From Platerodrilus igneus (lineage: Eukaryota > Arthropoda > Insecta > Coleoptera > Lycidae): DNA of 64,000 bases. The notes beneath the pieces were generated by a model. The model saw only the letters and a list, made by a program, of their open reading frames with translations. It was not told the origin of the DNA and did not search any database. Shown here piece after piece: positions 1-12,004 of this stretch (within the stretch, counting starts at the first letter, position 1; every line of letters starts with the position of its first letter). A program made the position numbers and the translations under genes. Location of the stretch: contig JARFIW010001111.1 of assembly GCA_036346225.1 (NCBI GenBank), forward strand, positions 1,550,001 to 1,614,000. The letters run 5' to 3'.

Positions 1-960
1 AGAGAAGTAAACATTAGGAAAGGGGTGAGACAGAGATGTGCACTATCCCCATTAATTTTTAACTTGTACATTGAAGAGGCAATGAATCCTATCAAATGCA
101 AGAAGAGATTTGGAATTGCTATGCAGGGACAAAAAATTTATATGTTTAGATTTGCAGATGATATAGCGGTATTAGCATCTAGCACAGAAGAATTATAAGC
201 TGCTCTTAATGAAATGGAAACGGTTCTAACAGAGAGATACGGTATGAAAATTAACAAAAATAAAATTAAAGAACTAGTATGCAAAGAAGGGGAAAATAAA
301 TCGAAAACAAGAATACAAATAGGTAACAAGAATTTACAAGAGGTTAAGGATTTCTGCTACCTAGAAGCCAAATAACGCAAGATAAGAAGAGCACAAAAGA
401 TATAAAACAAAGATTAACACAAGGTCGTGCTACATTTAACAAGAAAACACTACTACTGTGTTCAAAAACAACGAACATAGAAATAAGGAAAAGATTACTT
501 AGAACATATGTGTGGAGCCCAGCACTGTACGGCTGTGATGCCTAGACAGCAGGAGAAGCGGGCAAGAAAAAGGTAGAAGCCTTTGAAATGTGGTGCTATG
601 GACGTATGATGAAGATATCATGGACAAAGTTAAAACAAAAAGGTACTAAAAATGGTAGGGAAAGAAAGAAATATGTGGAAAATGATAAAAAAAGAGGAGA
701 GATAGGATGATAGGCCACATACTCGTCATGATGGAATTGTACGCAATATATTGGGAGCAGAGATAGGAAAAAAGAGAAGAAGAGGTAGACCTCGGTTGGA
801 CTACTGCACACAGATAGTCAAAGATGTAAGCTGTAGAAATTTCAGGGAAATGTGTAGGCTTGCTCTAAATAGAAATCAATGAAGGTACGCATCAGTCCCA
901 AGACATAAACTAATGACGAAAAAAATAACTGCACTGATGATTACTAATGATTACTATAAG
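1..960 (+). mobile_element. LINE (non-LTR retrotransposon) fragment, RT domain to 3' end, decayed
   Basis: Frame 1 from the first base reads as the middle of a non-LTR reverse transcriptase. It has the GVRQRCALSP block, then the catalytic FADD box (bases 151-162) followed by IAVLAS. A TAA interrupts it near 196 and another near 373. Further on, in shifted frames, come the usual post-RT blocks of insect LINEs: an LRTYVWSPALYGCDA-like segment near 500-540, the WCYGRMMKISW block near 590-625, a GHIL-like block near 715 and a GRPR segment near 790. The 5' end lies outside the window. The clade was not assigned. It is a dead relic. Confidence 0.8.
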
Positions 961-1480
961 CAACTACAGGTATTGGTTGTGCAATATTTTCGAATAATGT
1001 TAATTGTGTGAAAGGATTTACTGGAAAACTAATAATTCGACAAATGACTAAGTGTTGGGGGATCTTGGCAGCCACATGCTACTTAACACATTTCACATAC
1101 CACTGAATCTTGGTGAAATAGGGTACATAATTAGAAAACAATAGAAGAGGGACCGAGCCGTATCTAAGCTGTGGGAATTTCAGGGAACTGTGTAGGCTAG
1201 CTTACAATAAAAATAAGTGGAAGTACCAGTTTTGAAACGAAAAACCTAATGACGAAAAACAAACGGAGATAAATCTGATGATTCTAATAAACAACTACAG
1301 GTGTTGGTTGTAAAATATCTGCAACTAATGTTAACTGTGCGAAAAGATATATTGAAAAAACATTAAATCGGCAAATGTTCAGGTGCTGGGGGAACTTGGA
1401 AGCCACAGACTGCTTACCTCCTCACAACCACTGAATGAAATAGGGTATATAATTTTAAAACAATAGAAGGGACCGAACTG
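831..1480 (+). repeat. Diverged tandem duplication of the LINE 3' tail
   Basis: Two successive ~310-330 bp units begin with similar words (ctgtagaaatttcaggg near 831 and ctgtgggaatttcaggg near 1170). They share the same order of landmarks: a 'caactacaggt(a/g)ttggttgt' segment, a 'ggg(g/a)actTGGcAGCCACA'-like segment and an 'aaacaatagaag..ggaccga' end. They are clearly homologous but diverged, so the duplication is old. Confidence 0.65.
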
Positions 1481-1482
1481 CA

Positions 1483-1962
1483 CATAACAAGAAAGAACAG
1501 CACCTAGGATCCAAGACAACAAACACAGAAACAAGAAGAAAATTTTGGAAAACATATGTGTGGAGCGCAGTACAGTATGCCTATGAAATACGGTCAGTAG
1601 GAAAAGCAGACAAAAAAACGGTAGCAGCCTTTTGGAATGTTGTGCTTCAGATGCATGAGGATGATGATAGCATGGACAGACAAAATTAATAACAAATAGG
1701 TTATAGAAATAGTAGGGGAATAAACATATCTGTGGAATAAAAATAGCAGAAATAGAAGGGCAGAGTACGTTTTAAGACATTTTTGGGAAATAGTATGGGA
1801 TATGTTAGAAGCAGAGATAGGAAAACGGAGGTAGATGTAGACCTAGATCAGATAGTGATAAAAGCAGACAAATTTTAGGGAAATGTTTAGGTCAGTTCCG
1901 AATAGGAAACAATGAGGGTACGCATCTAACCAGTTCCAGGACTGAAAACCCAATGATGACGA
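1483..1962 (+). pseudogene. Second LINE C-terminal fragment
   Basis: The blocks seen at 480-870 occur again: an (R)TYVWS.. segment near 1550, a segment like the WCYGRMM region near 1625-1680, a degenerate GR-rich segment near 1830 and the terminal 'aggaaacaatgagggtacgcatc' end. It is frameshifted throughout. It ends where the macro-gypsy LTR begins (~1967). Confidence 0.65.
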
Positions 1963-1966
1963 GTAC

Positions 1967-2185
1967 CTTCAAAACGTAATGACCAACTAACTATACACGA
2001 GATGATTTATATACGACATTTTGATATAGACTAACTGATGTACACTCATCGCCGAACTTATATATGCCCTAAAATTAACTAAATGATTCATAGTCTGATG
2101 TTTGCTCGAATGTTCCAGACTTCTGTAAAATACACTTCGGTAATGCAACTCGAGTGTTTGACGGGTTGCATAATAGTTCGTAACA
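1967..2185 (-). repeat. Macro-gypsy A 3' LTR, truncated
   Basis: Matches the LTRs at 22729-23266 and 19489-20003. On the minus strand it begins TGTTACGAACTAT at 2185; on the plus strand it starts only from 'cttcaaaacgtaatgacc' (~1967), so about 300 bp of the promoter-distal part is missing. A purine-rich tract on the minus strand (AAAGTGGGGGCAG) abuts the LTR start. Confidence 0.8.
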
Positions 2186-2788
2186 CTGCCCCCACTTTAA
2201 AACCGTTATGTCCCGTAACTGTAAAAACATTTTGATGCCAAGTTGATGTCTGATGACGGTATCGGCAGCAATCTCTACTTGTGCATCCACCACGTCGTTG
2301 TAAATAACAGTCAACACTCTGCTTGGTATTGGTAGGCAACCGGTTGATTGTAACAAACAAGGACCTGGATGTTAGTTTGCTGGAAAATAACTTCTAACAT
2401 ATTTCGAACTATTCTCCAATCTAAGCGATCCAGTCCACAGCCTAGCTTGAGCACTGCTAGTTTCGTTACTCCATTTTCCATCATCTACGCCTTAAGATCC
2501 AGCAAAGCCTCCCATAAATGTCCATAACTAGGTCTTTGCCATAAAGAATTTTTGGTGACCAGATAGTAAACATTACAATGTTCATTCTAAAGAACCAAGG
2601 CTTTTCCTACAGTTGGTTGCCCTTGTACTAATTTATCCACATATCCAAACTTTTTCTTGAAAACAACAACTATTCCTCTTGACATTTGCAGATCTTGAGC
2701 TACGTAATGTGCAAGGGAATACTCTTCTGGTGCTCTAAACATCTTGCTGTTTTTCAACAATAACGCCAAATGCCGCATTAGCGAAACT
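2186..2788 (-). pseudogene. Macro domain (C-terminal part) and CCCH zinc finger of macro-gypsy A
   Basis: Minus-strand reading, interrupted by frameshifts. FRAPEEYSLAHYVAQDL then MSRGIVVVFKKKFGYVDKLV match the start of a TARG1/OARD1-type macro domain. Further blocks match the GCGLD region near 2420-2450. Downstream (2260-2330) is a CCCH finger with spacing C-x7-C-x5-C-x3-H ending CRYRH. The first Cys of the finger, present here, is replaced in copy B. In the family the macro domain binds ADP-ribose or reverses ADP-ribosylation; nothing here tests activity. The N-terminus of the domain lies beyond gypsy-2 at 12797 onwards. Confidence 0.75.
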
Positions 2789-2793
2789 ACCAT
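2789..2793. repeat. Target-site duplication (ACCAT) of gypsy-2, left copy
   Basis: ACCAT stands immediately left of the 787-bp LTR and again immediately right of the other LTR (12792-12796). Removing gypsy-2 and one ACCAT gives a sequence continuous with copy B (…accactatacgtcgccatgaaactctc region near 23880). Confidence 0.9.
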
Positions 2794-3580
2794 CTTATAA
2801 GCCACGCCGGTGGTTGTATTTACAAAGTTTGATAAATACAACACCGGTAGCGTGATATGTTAGATACTATCGGCAGTTGGCAACACTAATCTTATACGGA
2901 TTTAGGTGCGGTCCTCTACCGATGATGTCATCGATATTACGCAATCCTACGTAAATTTACTACATTTTTAACACCAAAAAAAATAAGCACACAAAATAAG
3001 TAAAGGATTACTCACATCAGAACTCCTGCCTTCGCCCGAAATTGCGCTCGGGCAGGCCTCTAGCCAAGTCCAGTCGGGGCTCCTCCCGGAGGAACAAGAG
3101 ATGATACGTCGACGCTACCAAATGCGTACGGAACAGCTCCGGCTAGCTAAGGTAAACATGAGGTCATCCTCAGGCGTGAAGATCGGTACTCCTAGGTGGC
3201 GGCATATTCTTACCTATGTAGGGTTTGGGCGGGAAGGAGGAAGAGGTAGACAAACAAACAATAATTAGGAAGGGATTTCTACATAGGTAAACCCTAACGA
3301 TACGTTACCAGACAAAAACGTGCACTTGACACCCCGACGATACTCGGTAAAAACCACGTTATCCAGCGAGAACCGCGGAACTCCCTCACCCCTGTCTAGT
3401 ATTGCTATACCCCTCTAGGGATAAGCACACTGCGCAAACTCACTACTCTGACGTATCGGAAGCACCGCCTAGTCTATTTAAAAGTTCCCGCGTCTCGCGT
3501 ATTTGAAAATATGGCGGGAAACTTCCGTATATCAAAAAACTAACCTAAAAACATGTTTAAGTGACCCTTGGCACGTAACA
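2794..3580 (-). repeat. gypsy-2 3' LTR
   Basis: 787 bp, same length as the copy at 12005-12791. I saw only scattered differences (for example cgtgatatg against cgtggtatg near the start, and caagag against ttaaag near 3098). The inner border is defined by loss of match after gcacgtaaca. No clear polypurine tract lies next to it, which is unusual. Confidence 0.92.
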
Positions 3581-4264
3581 ATCGCGACAAAGCCACAAAA
3601 AAAAAACTTAAAAGAAGAAAAAGTCTGTTAGCACAGTAACAGCTTAAAATCTAAGTCCTAACTACCCTACATAAACCCGAACTTAAAACCTACAAAATGT
3701 TTATATAAGGCGCCACCTGGTTTTTCGACCGATAACACGTCTACCGAAGTACCAGGAAACGGAATAGGTAGCCCGATAGTCTTTGACTACACTAATTACC
3801 GACAGCACAAATTTGTCGGGGAGCATGAAACACTACTTAAACTAACACGGGTGCGACAAGTCGCCTAACCTATCTAAACCTATCTAACTAAAGCTAACAT
3901 AAAAGTTGTTATGTGCAAACACACATGAGTGTTGCATTGAAACTATTCTTCCTTTGGCAAGAAGTGCCCAAATTTAAAATGTTCATGGAGTGAGTCACTC
4001 TGCACTCCAGCAAATTTTGTTACTGGTACTTTGGTTTTCCAACGATGCACATTTAAAACTTGTCCATGACATAGTTGTGAATCAACAAATTTACCAAAAG
4101 TACCACCTACTAAATCCTTATATGCTAACCTGACAAATTACATTTCTAAATCGGGTTAGCTTTTTCACTTAAATTTCAGAGAAAAAAAAATAATTCCCAC
4201 GTCTGGTCATATATACCACACGTTAGGACGATAAAAAGATAAGGCAAGATCTCAAATTGATGTT

Positions 4265-4600
4265 AAAGATAGTAGATAAGATAATGTTATTAAGCTTAAG
4301 TTGTTATCCTCAAAGGTAATGAATAAGATAACGATATTAAGCTTTAGTTGTTATTTGAGATACTAGATAAGATAACACGATATTAAGTTAATGTGATTAT
4401 AAGAGATAGTAGGTAAAGTAACACGAATTTAAACAAAAGTTATTACTAGAGATAACCGGTAAGATAACGCGAAATAACTCGAAGTTATTCCTAACGGTAG
4501 TCAGTAAGATAACGAGAAATTAAACCAAAATTATTACTAACGGTAATCAGTAAGATAACGATATTAAAACTAAGGGTATTGTCAAAGATAATAAAGAAGA
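4265..4600. repeat. ~46-bp tandem array, about seven units
   Basis: The core (a/g)(g/t)TAAGATAAC recurs at about 4275, 4322, 4366, 4412, 4458, 4503 and 4549, each followed by an ATTAA..GTTATT-like spacer. The units are imperfect. Confidence 0.75.
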
Positions 4601-4762
4601 CAAAGATATTGGCCTGGTTATTACCCAAGACAATGAATAACAACAAAAGAGTGGCTCCAGTAGAGCCGTTTAAATGGGATTGACTCGTGCCCTCTAAAAA
4701 GAGAAACCTGTGAAGCAGGTCCGTTCACAAAAACAGCACGGGGGACCGGCAAAGACATTTGG

Positions 4763-4816
4763 GTGCATCCCTGCACCCGGAGGTAATTGATATCGGTGAT
4801 CCTATCACCCGATATC
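4763..4816. other. Two adjacent hairpin-forming inverted repeats
   Basis: GGGTGC-atccct-GCACCC (4763-4780) is followed closely by GATATCGGTGA…TCACCCGATATC (4789-4816, one bulged base). Either could fold as RNA or DNA; the role is unknown. Confidence 0.55.
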
Positions 4817-6271
4817 CACAAGGTATACAAGATATATATACTCATTCACTCACACATTCACACACTCATACATACCTTCACTGCCAGAGCCCATGCACTG
4901 ACAGCGGCACCGCATGACCCCACGAAAGATTCGCAGAGACATGGTCCAGGTGTCTGTGAAAACCTCCCGCGCAACCACACGGTGACTAACAGAAATGAAA
5001 CGGCAGTAGAAATAGGAAAGGTAAAAAGAAAGAGGTTGGTTTTTTGGAGTGCATAAGAGACACTTCCAGGTAGAAGAAAGTAGAGGAAGGGCTCGCATTG
5101 AGCAAAAGCGACAGAGGGAAAGGTGGATAGCAAAGCGCTACTCAACCAGCCAATGTGACTAGCTCGGAATGAGGGAACATCATTCTTATGTAGTAGACGG
5201 GTGTTCCGGGACAAGAACAGGTCCACCGAAAGAAGAATAAGGCATAGCAGAGATAGCGGGTTAAGAAAAAAGTATAGTTTTTGGACAAGCGTCCAAGAGA
5301 AGGTAGAGAGTTGTCCCTATAAAACACAGCGTAGTCTGAAGGACCACCTGCGATATTAATCCGACAAGATAAGGTATACACATTTTTAAAATTCACTAGG
5401 CTCCTAAGAGAACTAGTGCGATCATTTTCCTAACGAGTGCTTCGACTACGATAAGAAAATCAGACAAAGGTAGACACGACAACTTAAAAGTATCATTACA
5501 GATACAAACACACAAAAACAAACAGTTTTAAGGTAGTTTCTCAAAACGGTAGCACCCTAAACACACAAAAATGCCCAATTATAAGCAGTTAAATACAGAT
5601 ACACTGTCCCCATATGCCAAAACAACCGAGAATTTAATAAGATAACAATAAGAAGCAATAGCATCTCACCACAAAGTTCAATAAAAAACAATGAAAAAAA
5701 TGTTTATAAGTTATGTAGATTTAGTAGAAAAAGAAGGGAATAATGATGTAGTATAAAGTAGGCGACTGCAATAATTCAGAAGAAAAACACATGGAATAGA
5801 CAATCGTAGTTTTTGCAACTGCGAATATGAACTATTTCTTTCAATGGCATAGGTCGCGCGTGTCCTATGTGAGCCCAAAGAAGAAAAACATCCACTCTAA
5901 CATCAGCTAAAACCAATCATAAAAATTCAATGAGTTATTACAACCAAAGTTACGACAACTACCACACAAAATTAAATGACGTAAGAAAAATACTAAAACC
6001 AAATAATATGTAGTAGGAAAAGTTCAAGGGTTAATTAAATGAAACAACAAGGTTATATTGGGGGGTGTAGAGAATGAAGTGATATATAACTAACGGTATG
6101 GTCAAGGGAAAGTCAATCAAAAGAAAAAGATAGCTAATTTAAGGGAAGTAAAGTTAAACGTGTAAGAGGTTATATACTATATAAGAGAAGGAATAAGTAA
6201 TTGAGGTTACTAATTGATGGTGAAAACAGAAAAATATTTGGTAAATCGTGAGGAGAATGGAACGTGAAAAC

Positions 6272-9200
6272 TTAAGTAGCATTTGGGTCGGCAGAGAATG
6301 GCTTAAGGTCTTTAATATGCCACCTGCCTTGGCGTTTTCCTTCAGCATCCTGAAGTTCGTAGATAAGGGGACTAATAACACGAGTGACCTTACAAAGAAT
6401 GAATTTAGGGGCTAATTTTGAAGAAAATTTCTTAGATGCATCCGATAAGACATAGTTCTTTTTCCAAACTTGTTCGCCCAAGGCGAAGGAAATATTTCGT
6501 TTACGTAGGTTATAGTGGTCCTTGCTCTTTTCGTAAGCTTTTAACAAATTTTTTCTAACGTCGTTAAAGATAGAAGGTAATGACTGTTGGTCTTTGTCCC
6601 AACGTACTTTATCGTCAAATTCAATTACGTTAGTATCGTCAGGCACTAAACCATAGTAACTCCCATCGATTGGGGTATATCTTCCAAAAACAAAAAAAGA
6701 CGGAGTGAATTGGGTTGCTTCGTGTTTAGATGTACGCAAAGCTTGAGCAATTTTAAAGATATGTTCATCCCATGTAGTATGGTCCGAATCAATATAAGAC
6801 GAAATAGCGGTAATTAAGACTCGATTTACTCTTTCGGTAGGGTTTACTTGGGGGTGATATTTTGCGTTAAACCAAATTTTTTGTACTTTGTAACTTTTAA
6901 CGAAATTCTGAAAATCTTTAGAGATAAATTGTGCCCCATTGTCACAAAGAATAATCTGTGGAACACCAAAGATAAGAAAGACATTTTGTTCTAGGAATTT
7001 AATTATTGCTGCAGATGTAGCTTTACGTAAGGGTTGCACCATAACAAATTTAGAAAACCAATCGGTAACGACTAAAAGATATTGATTACCTCTTTTCGAT
7101 CGAGGGAGAGGTCCTAATAAGTCAAGCGATATTAATTGAAAGGGATAAGATACACGTTTAAAGTTACCCATTAAACCAGGACGAGCATCTTGTGAACTCT
7201 TATAGGAGCCACAAATTTTACAGCTCTTAATGTAGCGACAAACAGATTGCTTAAGTGTGGGCCAGTAATACAATTCAGAAATTTTAACGAGAGTTTTTGT
7301 AACACCAAGGTGTGCAGCTAAGGGATCATCGTGACATAATTTGAGCACCTCACTGCGATTTGCAGTGGGCACGACAAGTTTCCATTCAGGTATATTCGAT
7401 ATTTTATGTGGGGACGAAGATACAAATTTATATAGTCTATTATTAGATACACGAAAGGTAGGAAATTTGTCGGGGGTATCGGAAACTTTTTTAATCATAT
7501 TGAGGTACCAAGTATCCAGAATTAAATTTGGAAGGTTAAGAGAAACGACGTCACGAGATAAGGCATCAGGTACGATATTTAATTTGCCAGGCCTATGCCT
7601 AACGTCAAAAGTAAATTGAGATATACGCAAGTTCCATCTTACCAAACGACCTGCGGGCTGTTTCAAGTTATTAAGCCAAGTGAGGGCTGCACAATCAGTG
7701 ATTACGGTAAAGTGTGTACCTTCAACATATCCTCTAAATTTCTCGATGCCAAAGATAACGCCCAATAGTTCTCGTTCGGTAGCAGAGTATTTTTGTTCGG
7801 CAGAAGTTAAGGCACGACTTGCATAGGCGATTGGATGTTCTAAACCATTGTTTACCTGGAACAACATTGCACCTAACCCAGTAAGTGAGGCATCGGTTTG
7901 TATATAAAACTTTTCATCGAAATTTGGTGAGATTAAGATAGGTGCTGAAGTAATTAATGTTTTAATTTGTTCGAAAGCCTGTTGGGATTCTAAATTCCAC
8001 TCGATAGTTTGGGATTTCTTTTTATTTTTAATTAAAGCAGTAATGGGTGCGGATATAGTTGAAAGATTGGGTAGAAAAATGCGATAATAGCTAATCATTC
8101 CAATTAAACGTTTGATTTCGGTAACAGTTTTAGGTGTTTTAAATTTAGTAATAGCATCAACTTTAGCAGGATCTGCTCGTAAGCCTGTCCCATCGATAAT
8201 AAAACCAAGAAATGTGAGGAACGAACAACAAAATTGACACTTTTCCCCGTTTATCTTAAAACCTGCTGCGTTTAAACGGTCTGCAACTTCATCTAATGTG
8301 GCGATATGTTCATCGAAAGAACTTGAGATAACTAAGATATCATCTAAAAATACAAAGGCACGTTCTTGATGTAAAATAGGACCTAACGTTTGATCCATAG
8401 TACGTTGTAAAGTTTGTGGAGCGTTACAGAGACCAAATGGCAAAAAATTATATTCGAAAAGACCTCGGCCTGGAACACAAAAAGCAGTTTTTTGACGAGA
8501 AGATAAGTCGAGAGGTATCTGATAAAAAGCTTGTCTAAGGTCGATAAATGAGATAAATTTTGCGTTTCGAAGGCGACTTAAAATTGAGTCAGTTCTTGGT
8601 AAAGTATAAGCATCTGAGACAGTCACGGAATTCAACTTTCTGCCATCGAAACAGACACGCCATTCATCATTCTTTTTCCGAACTAGTAATACAGGAGAGA
8701 TCCATGGTGAATTTGAAAGAGAGATAACACCAGATTCTAACATTTTGTCTATTTCAGCATGTAAATGCTTTTGTAAGGCAGGCGATAAGGGATATTGACG
8801 TTGCTTAAAGGGAAGGGCATCACCTGTAGAGATAACGTGTGTTGCCGTCGTAACACAACCAAGTTCAGAGGTATTAAGTTTGCGAAATTTGTCGATTGTA
8901 GCGTTAAGAGTTACATTTTGGGAGTCAGTAAGAGAAATTTTGTTAGATATTCCTGTAGATGCACAAGAATTCGTTTTAATAGAGGTTTGCCATGAAAAAT
9001 CCTGGAAATAAAGTGACAAATTAAAAAGTTTACAAAAATCAACACCTAGTAGAAAGGGATAAGCTAATGCAGGCACAATCAAAAATAAAACGTCACGTTC
9101 AAGAGATTCTACTCGAATTTTTAATTTAAGGGAACCCGTTACATATATTTGATTATCGTCAGCTAAATTTATGGAAGTTTTTTCAGGAATAATTTGAATT

Positions 9201-9590
9201 TTGATATTTTGTTGAGATAATTGATATAAACCTTCGTTATTTATAAGGGAACATGAAGAACCTGTATCCAATAAAGCAATTACATTTAAGGAACCTATTG
9301 AAATAGATAAGTGTGGACGGTTATCGAAGGGTTTTTTAACAAGTTGTGAAACGGCAGCAGTCTTTTTATGGTAAAAGGAATTAACGGTTTGTAACCACTT
9401 AGACCACTCAGCTGGAGTAGTATAGCATAATTCCTCTAATAAAGGTAAGGCATTTTGTACATTAATAGTAGCGGTATTATTATTAGATAAATTTAATGAC
9501 GGTACAACGTTAGAAGTGGTTTTATGATTTGGATTTATTGACGTCTGGGTCCGTTGAATGATTGGTGTTGAGGGCGATTTTGGTTTCTTG
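6272..9590 (-). CDS. pol: gypsy-2 Pol: protease, reverse transcriptase, RNase H, integrase
   Basis: Pol polyprotein that copies the element RNA and integrates the cDNA. The frame is open from about 9640 and runs without a stop to 6272; numbering here starts at the Met of MDTGSS. The aspartic protease has DTGSS at residues 2-6. RT has FLDD near residue 309. RNase H starts near 457 (QTDAS). Integrase has an HHCC zinc-binding part near 645-690 and catalytic D, D and E in LDLLGP (~720), LCDNGAQF (~775) and NPTERV (~812). There is no chromodomain. Pol is expected to be expressed by frameshifting from gag, because the two frames overlap near 9540-9640. It may still be functional. Confidence 0.93.
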
Positions 9591-9596
9591 AGATAT

Positions 9597-10856
9597 TCAC
9601 ACCCTGATTTGAAATATCTCGACGGGAGTTTCCCGATACGTTAGGATTACAGTTGGTGCAGTTAGATTTGTAAATATTTGAGCGACCACAACCATAACAA
9701 AAATATTTCTAGGGTATGTGCAGACATTATAGTTATGTCCACTTTGCTTACAGTTCCAACAGGTAAGTGAGTTGTTAGTAACGGTAGAAGGAACGTTAAG
9801 TGTAGATACTTTACGGGAAGCTCGAGCTTGGCAAGCTAAATTAGGTTCTAAAAGATCAGATAGTTTCTCGGGGGGTGGCCGATATTTGTTAATTGTTGAC
9901 TTCACTTCCTGAAGAGAACGACATAGGTCTTTAAAGTGGGCCAACGAAGAGACTTGCTGCAATGCCAAACGTTCTGAGAAGTAGGGGTTTAAATTTTTAA
10001 GTAATTGATCGATAATTTCGGATTCTGAAGGTTTTTTGTCGAGTCTGCTATATAAAGCTTCTAATGAGGTAATAAAAGAAACAACATTTTCGTCAGGACC
10101 TTGGGTTCGGTTACGTATTTCGTTCCAAAGGTCGTTAATATAGCCATAAGGTAGGAAATCTCGTTTTAAACACGCAACTAACTCTTCCCAGGTAGAAATT
10201 TGGTCTCGTATGTTTCTGTACCATATTAACGCTGAGTTTGAGAACAAATCACCTGCTGAGACAAATAGGTCCTGGTCGGTACACCAGCGAGAGATTTTGA
10301 AATTATTAATACGGTCAAGAAAAGATGATAAAGAGACCTGCGAATCAAACCCTTCGAAAGTGAGACCCCATTTGTATACAGGTATAGATTTTCCTAACGA
10401 TTTAGGTTCGGCAAGTACAAGATTTGAAAAGGGTAACGATATATCTACGTTTGCATTAGGATTAAGTCTTTCCAGAACAATCCCTTCAAGCAATAACACC
10501 TCGGACAACAAACTTTGTTTAGATTGAGTCGCTTGGGCATCGTCATATAAAGATAATAATTCGACACGCTGTTTGACGTGCGTTATTCTCGAAGCCAATC
10601 TCCCTAACTCGATATTACTAGCACCAGGATCTGTTCTATTTATTATACCCGATATGTCATCTAAAGATAATTTAATTTCCGATACGTTAAGGGGCCAGTC
10701 GCCAACGGGTTTCTTTAAGATAGCAATGCCTTTCGTTTCCTGTGCCAAAATAGCCCTGAGCTGGGATCTCCTGTCATTTTGATTACTAGCGGCGATAGTA
10801 TTCCTACACTCCAGCTCGTAAATTAATTCCAGCGGTTTTAAATGTGAAACATTCAT
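9597..10856 (-). CDS. gag: gypsy-2 Gag
   Basis: Structural protein of the virus-like particle, 419 codons from the ATG at 10856. The middle part (about residues 160-310) has a Ty3/gypsy capsid-like pattern (WEELVACLKRDFLPYGY). A CCHC knuckle with C-x2-C-x4-H-x4-C spacing (CWNCKQSGHNYNVC) lies near residue 370. A second Cys-rich knuckle (CYGCGR..) is encoded just after it but in the -1 frame. The last ~25 residues of the open frame are therefore probably an artefact of a one-base indel near 9710. The true Gag would then end near 9537, overlapping pol. Confidence 0.88.
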   Translation of the reverse strand: MNVSHLKPLELIYELECRNTIAASNQNDRRSQLRAILAQETKGIAILKKPVGDWPLNVSEIKLSLDDISGIINRTDPGASNIELGRLASRITHVKQRVELLSLYDDAQATQSKQSLLSEVLLLEGIVLERLNPNANVDISLPFSNLVLAEPKSLGKSIPVYKWGLTFEGFDSQVSLSSFLDRINNFKISRWCTDQDLFVSAGDLFSNSALIWYRNIRDQISTWEELVACLKRDFLPYGYINDLWNEIRNRTQGPDENVVSFITSLEALYSRLDKKPSESEIIDQLLKNLNPYFSERLALQQVSSLAHFKDLCRSLQEVKSTINKYRPPPEKLSDLLEPNLACQARASRKVSTLNVPSTVTNNSLTCWNCKQSGHNYNVCTYPRNIFVMVVVAQIFTNLTAPTVILTYRETPVEIFQIRV

Positions 10857-12004
10857 GGTGAATAGAATATTCGAGACACTATATATATAAAATATGCGAC
10901 GCAGATCAGAAGGTAAAAAAACGTTACAGCTATTTTAAGTTAGTATGGTACGGTATTTAGGGGTAAAAACTTGTTTGGAACGTCACCGGTAAAGAATAAT
11001 ATGCAAATGTTAAAGCGTTAATCAATCAACACACTAAAGAAACACATTTAAAACTATATGCGAACAAGGCCAGTATTTAACAAGGGATATCTCCCTGATA
11101 AGTTACAAGAAAGCCCTCCAAAATAGAGAAACGCATCGGTAAGGTATTATTTTACAGATAAAACGAGGCTATTTAATGCAGCATTTTCAAAATATATTCC
11201 AGAAGTCAAATCGTTAGGTTAAATGTTTTTTTTAAACATAAGGTTTCTTTAAAAAGGGAGTTTAAATATTAGTTAAACAAGTGATTGATTAAAACGCTTT
11301 AAAAGACACTAAAAACTTAGGTAAACAAGAGATCTATATTTAGGCAAACAATTTTGTTATTAAGTAGGTAATCACTAAAGCATTTTTTAAAATGTAACAT
11401 ACAAGACAGTGCATTTAAGTTTCAAAAAACGGGCTTTTAACGTTAAGGAAAACAAACAAAGATATTTTAATTTAGTATATGTAGATAATTTTGTAATAAA
11501 CGTGTTTTAAAGGCATGTAATCAAGGTAACTAATTATTATAATAAACGGTATTTACGACGTACAATTACTTAAAATATTTATTTATTATTGTACTTACTT
11601 GAAAAAGTGAGGTTAATATACATCCTTGTAAAAATTTGAAGTTTTATATAGACACTAACACATTTTCAGAGAACTGACACATATTTTAGGCAACTGCAGT
11701 TATGAACTTTATTTTAAAATTTCAATAAGGTAAATAGATTAACATTTTTTAGATAAAAAGGTACAAATTACAATAACAAAGTGATCGTTTTCATTACAAA
11801 CGCTAATCTGTCAATTGCTGAAAATTTTCTGGGAAATTTTTGCAAGGTACCAACTGAAATAAAACTTCACAGATATCTTAGTGGACATAGATAATGAAAT
11901 TTATGGATATTACTTAAATGAAAAAGCTTGTTTAAAATTAATCTATTCGTTCCATAGGTACATAGGAATCATACCACCTAAATAACACGCTGGAGCGCTA
12001 AATT
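10857..12004 (-). other. gypsy-2 5' leader
   Basis: The 1.15-kb AT-rich leader lies between the 5' LTR and the gag start. I see no ORF or repeat in it. The segment next to the LTR on the minus strand (AATTTAGCGCTCCAGCG) is where a primer-binding site should be, but I cannot assign a tRNA. Confidence 0.6.

Larger units (their letters stand above)
3581..6271 (-). other. gypsy-2 3' non-coding region
   Basis: This 2.7-kb stretch lies between the pol stop and the 3' LTR. It has only short ORFs with no recognisable domain and no convincing envelope gene. It holds a 46-bp tandem array (4265-4600), two adjacent hairpins (4763-4816) and a short CA-rich stretch near 4840-4880. The rest is AT-rich sequence in which I see nothing. 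Confidence 0.6.

Noticed and set aside
1..960. Plain host gene with RT similarity
   Set aside because: Stops, frameshifts and the standard LINE block order show a transposon relic.
4858..5226. 122-codon minus-strand ORF as an envelope gene of gypsy-2
   Set aside because: No signal peptide/ectodomain/anchor order, no Cys pattern, and it overlaps simple CA-rich sequence.
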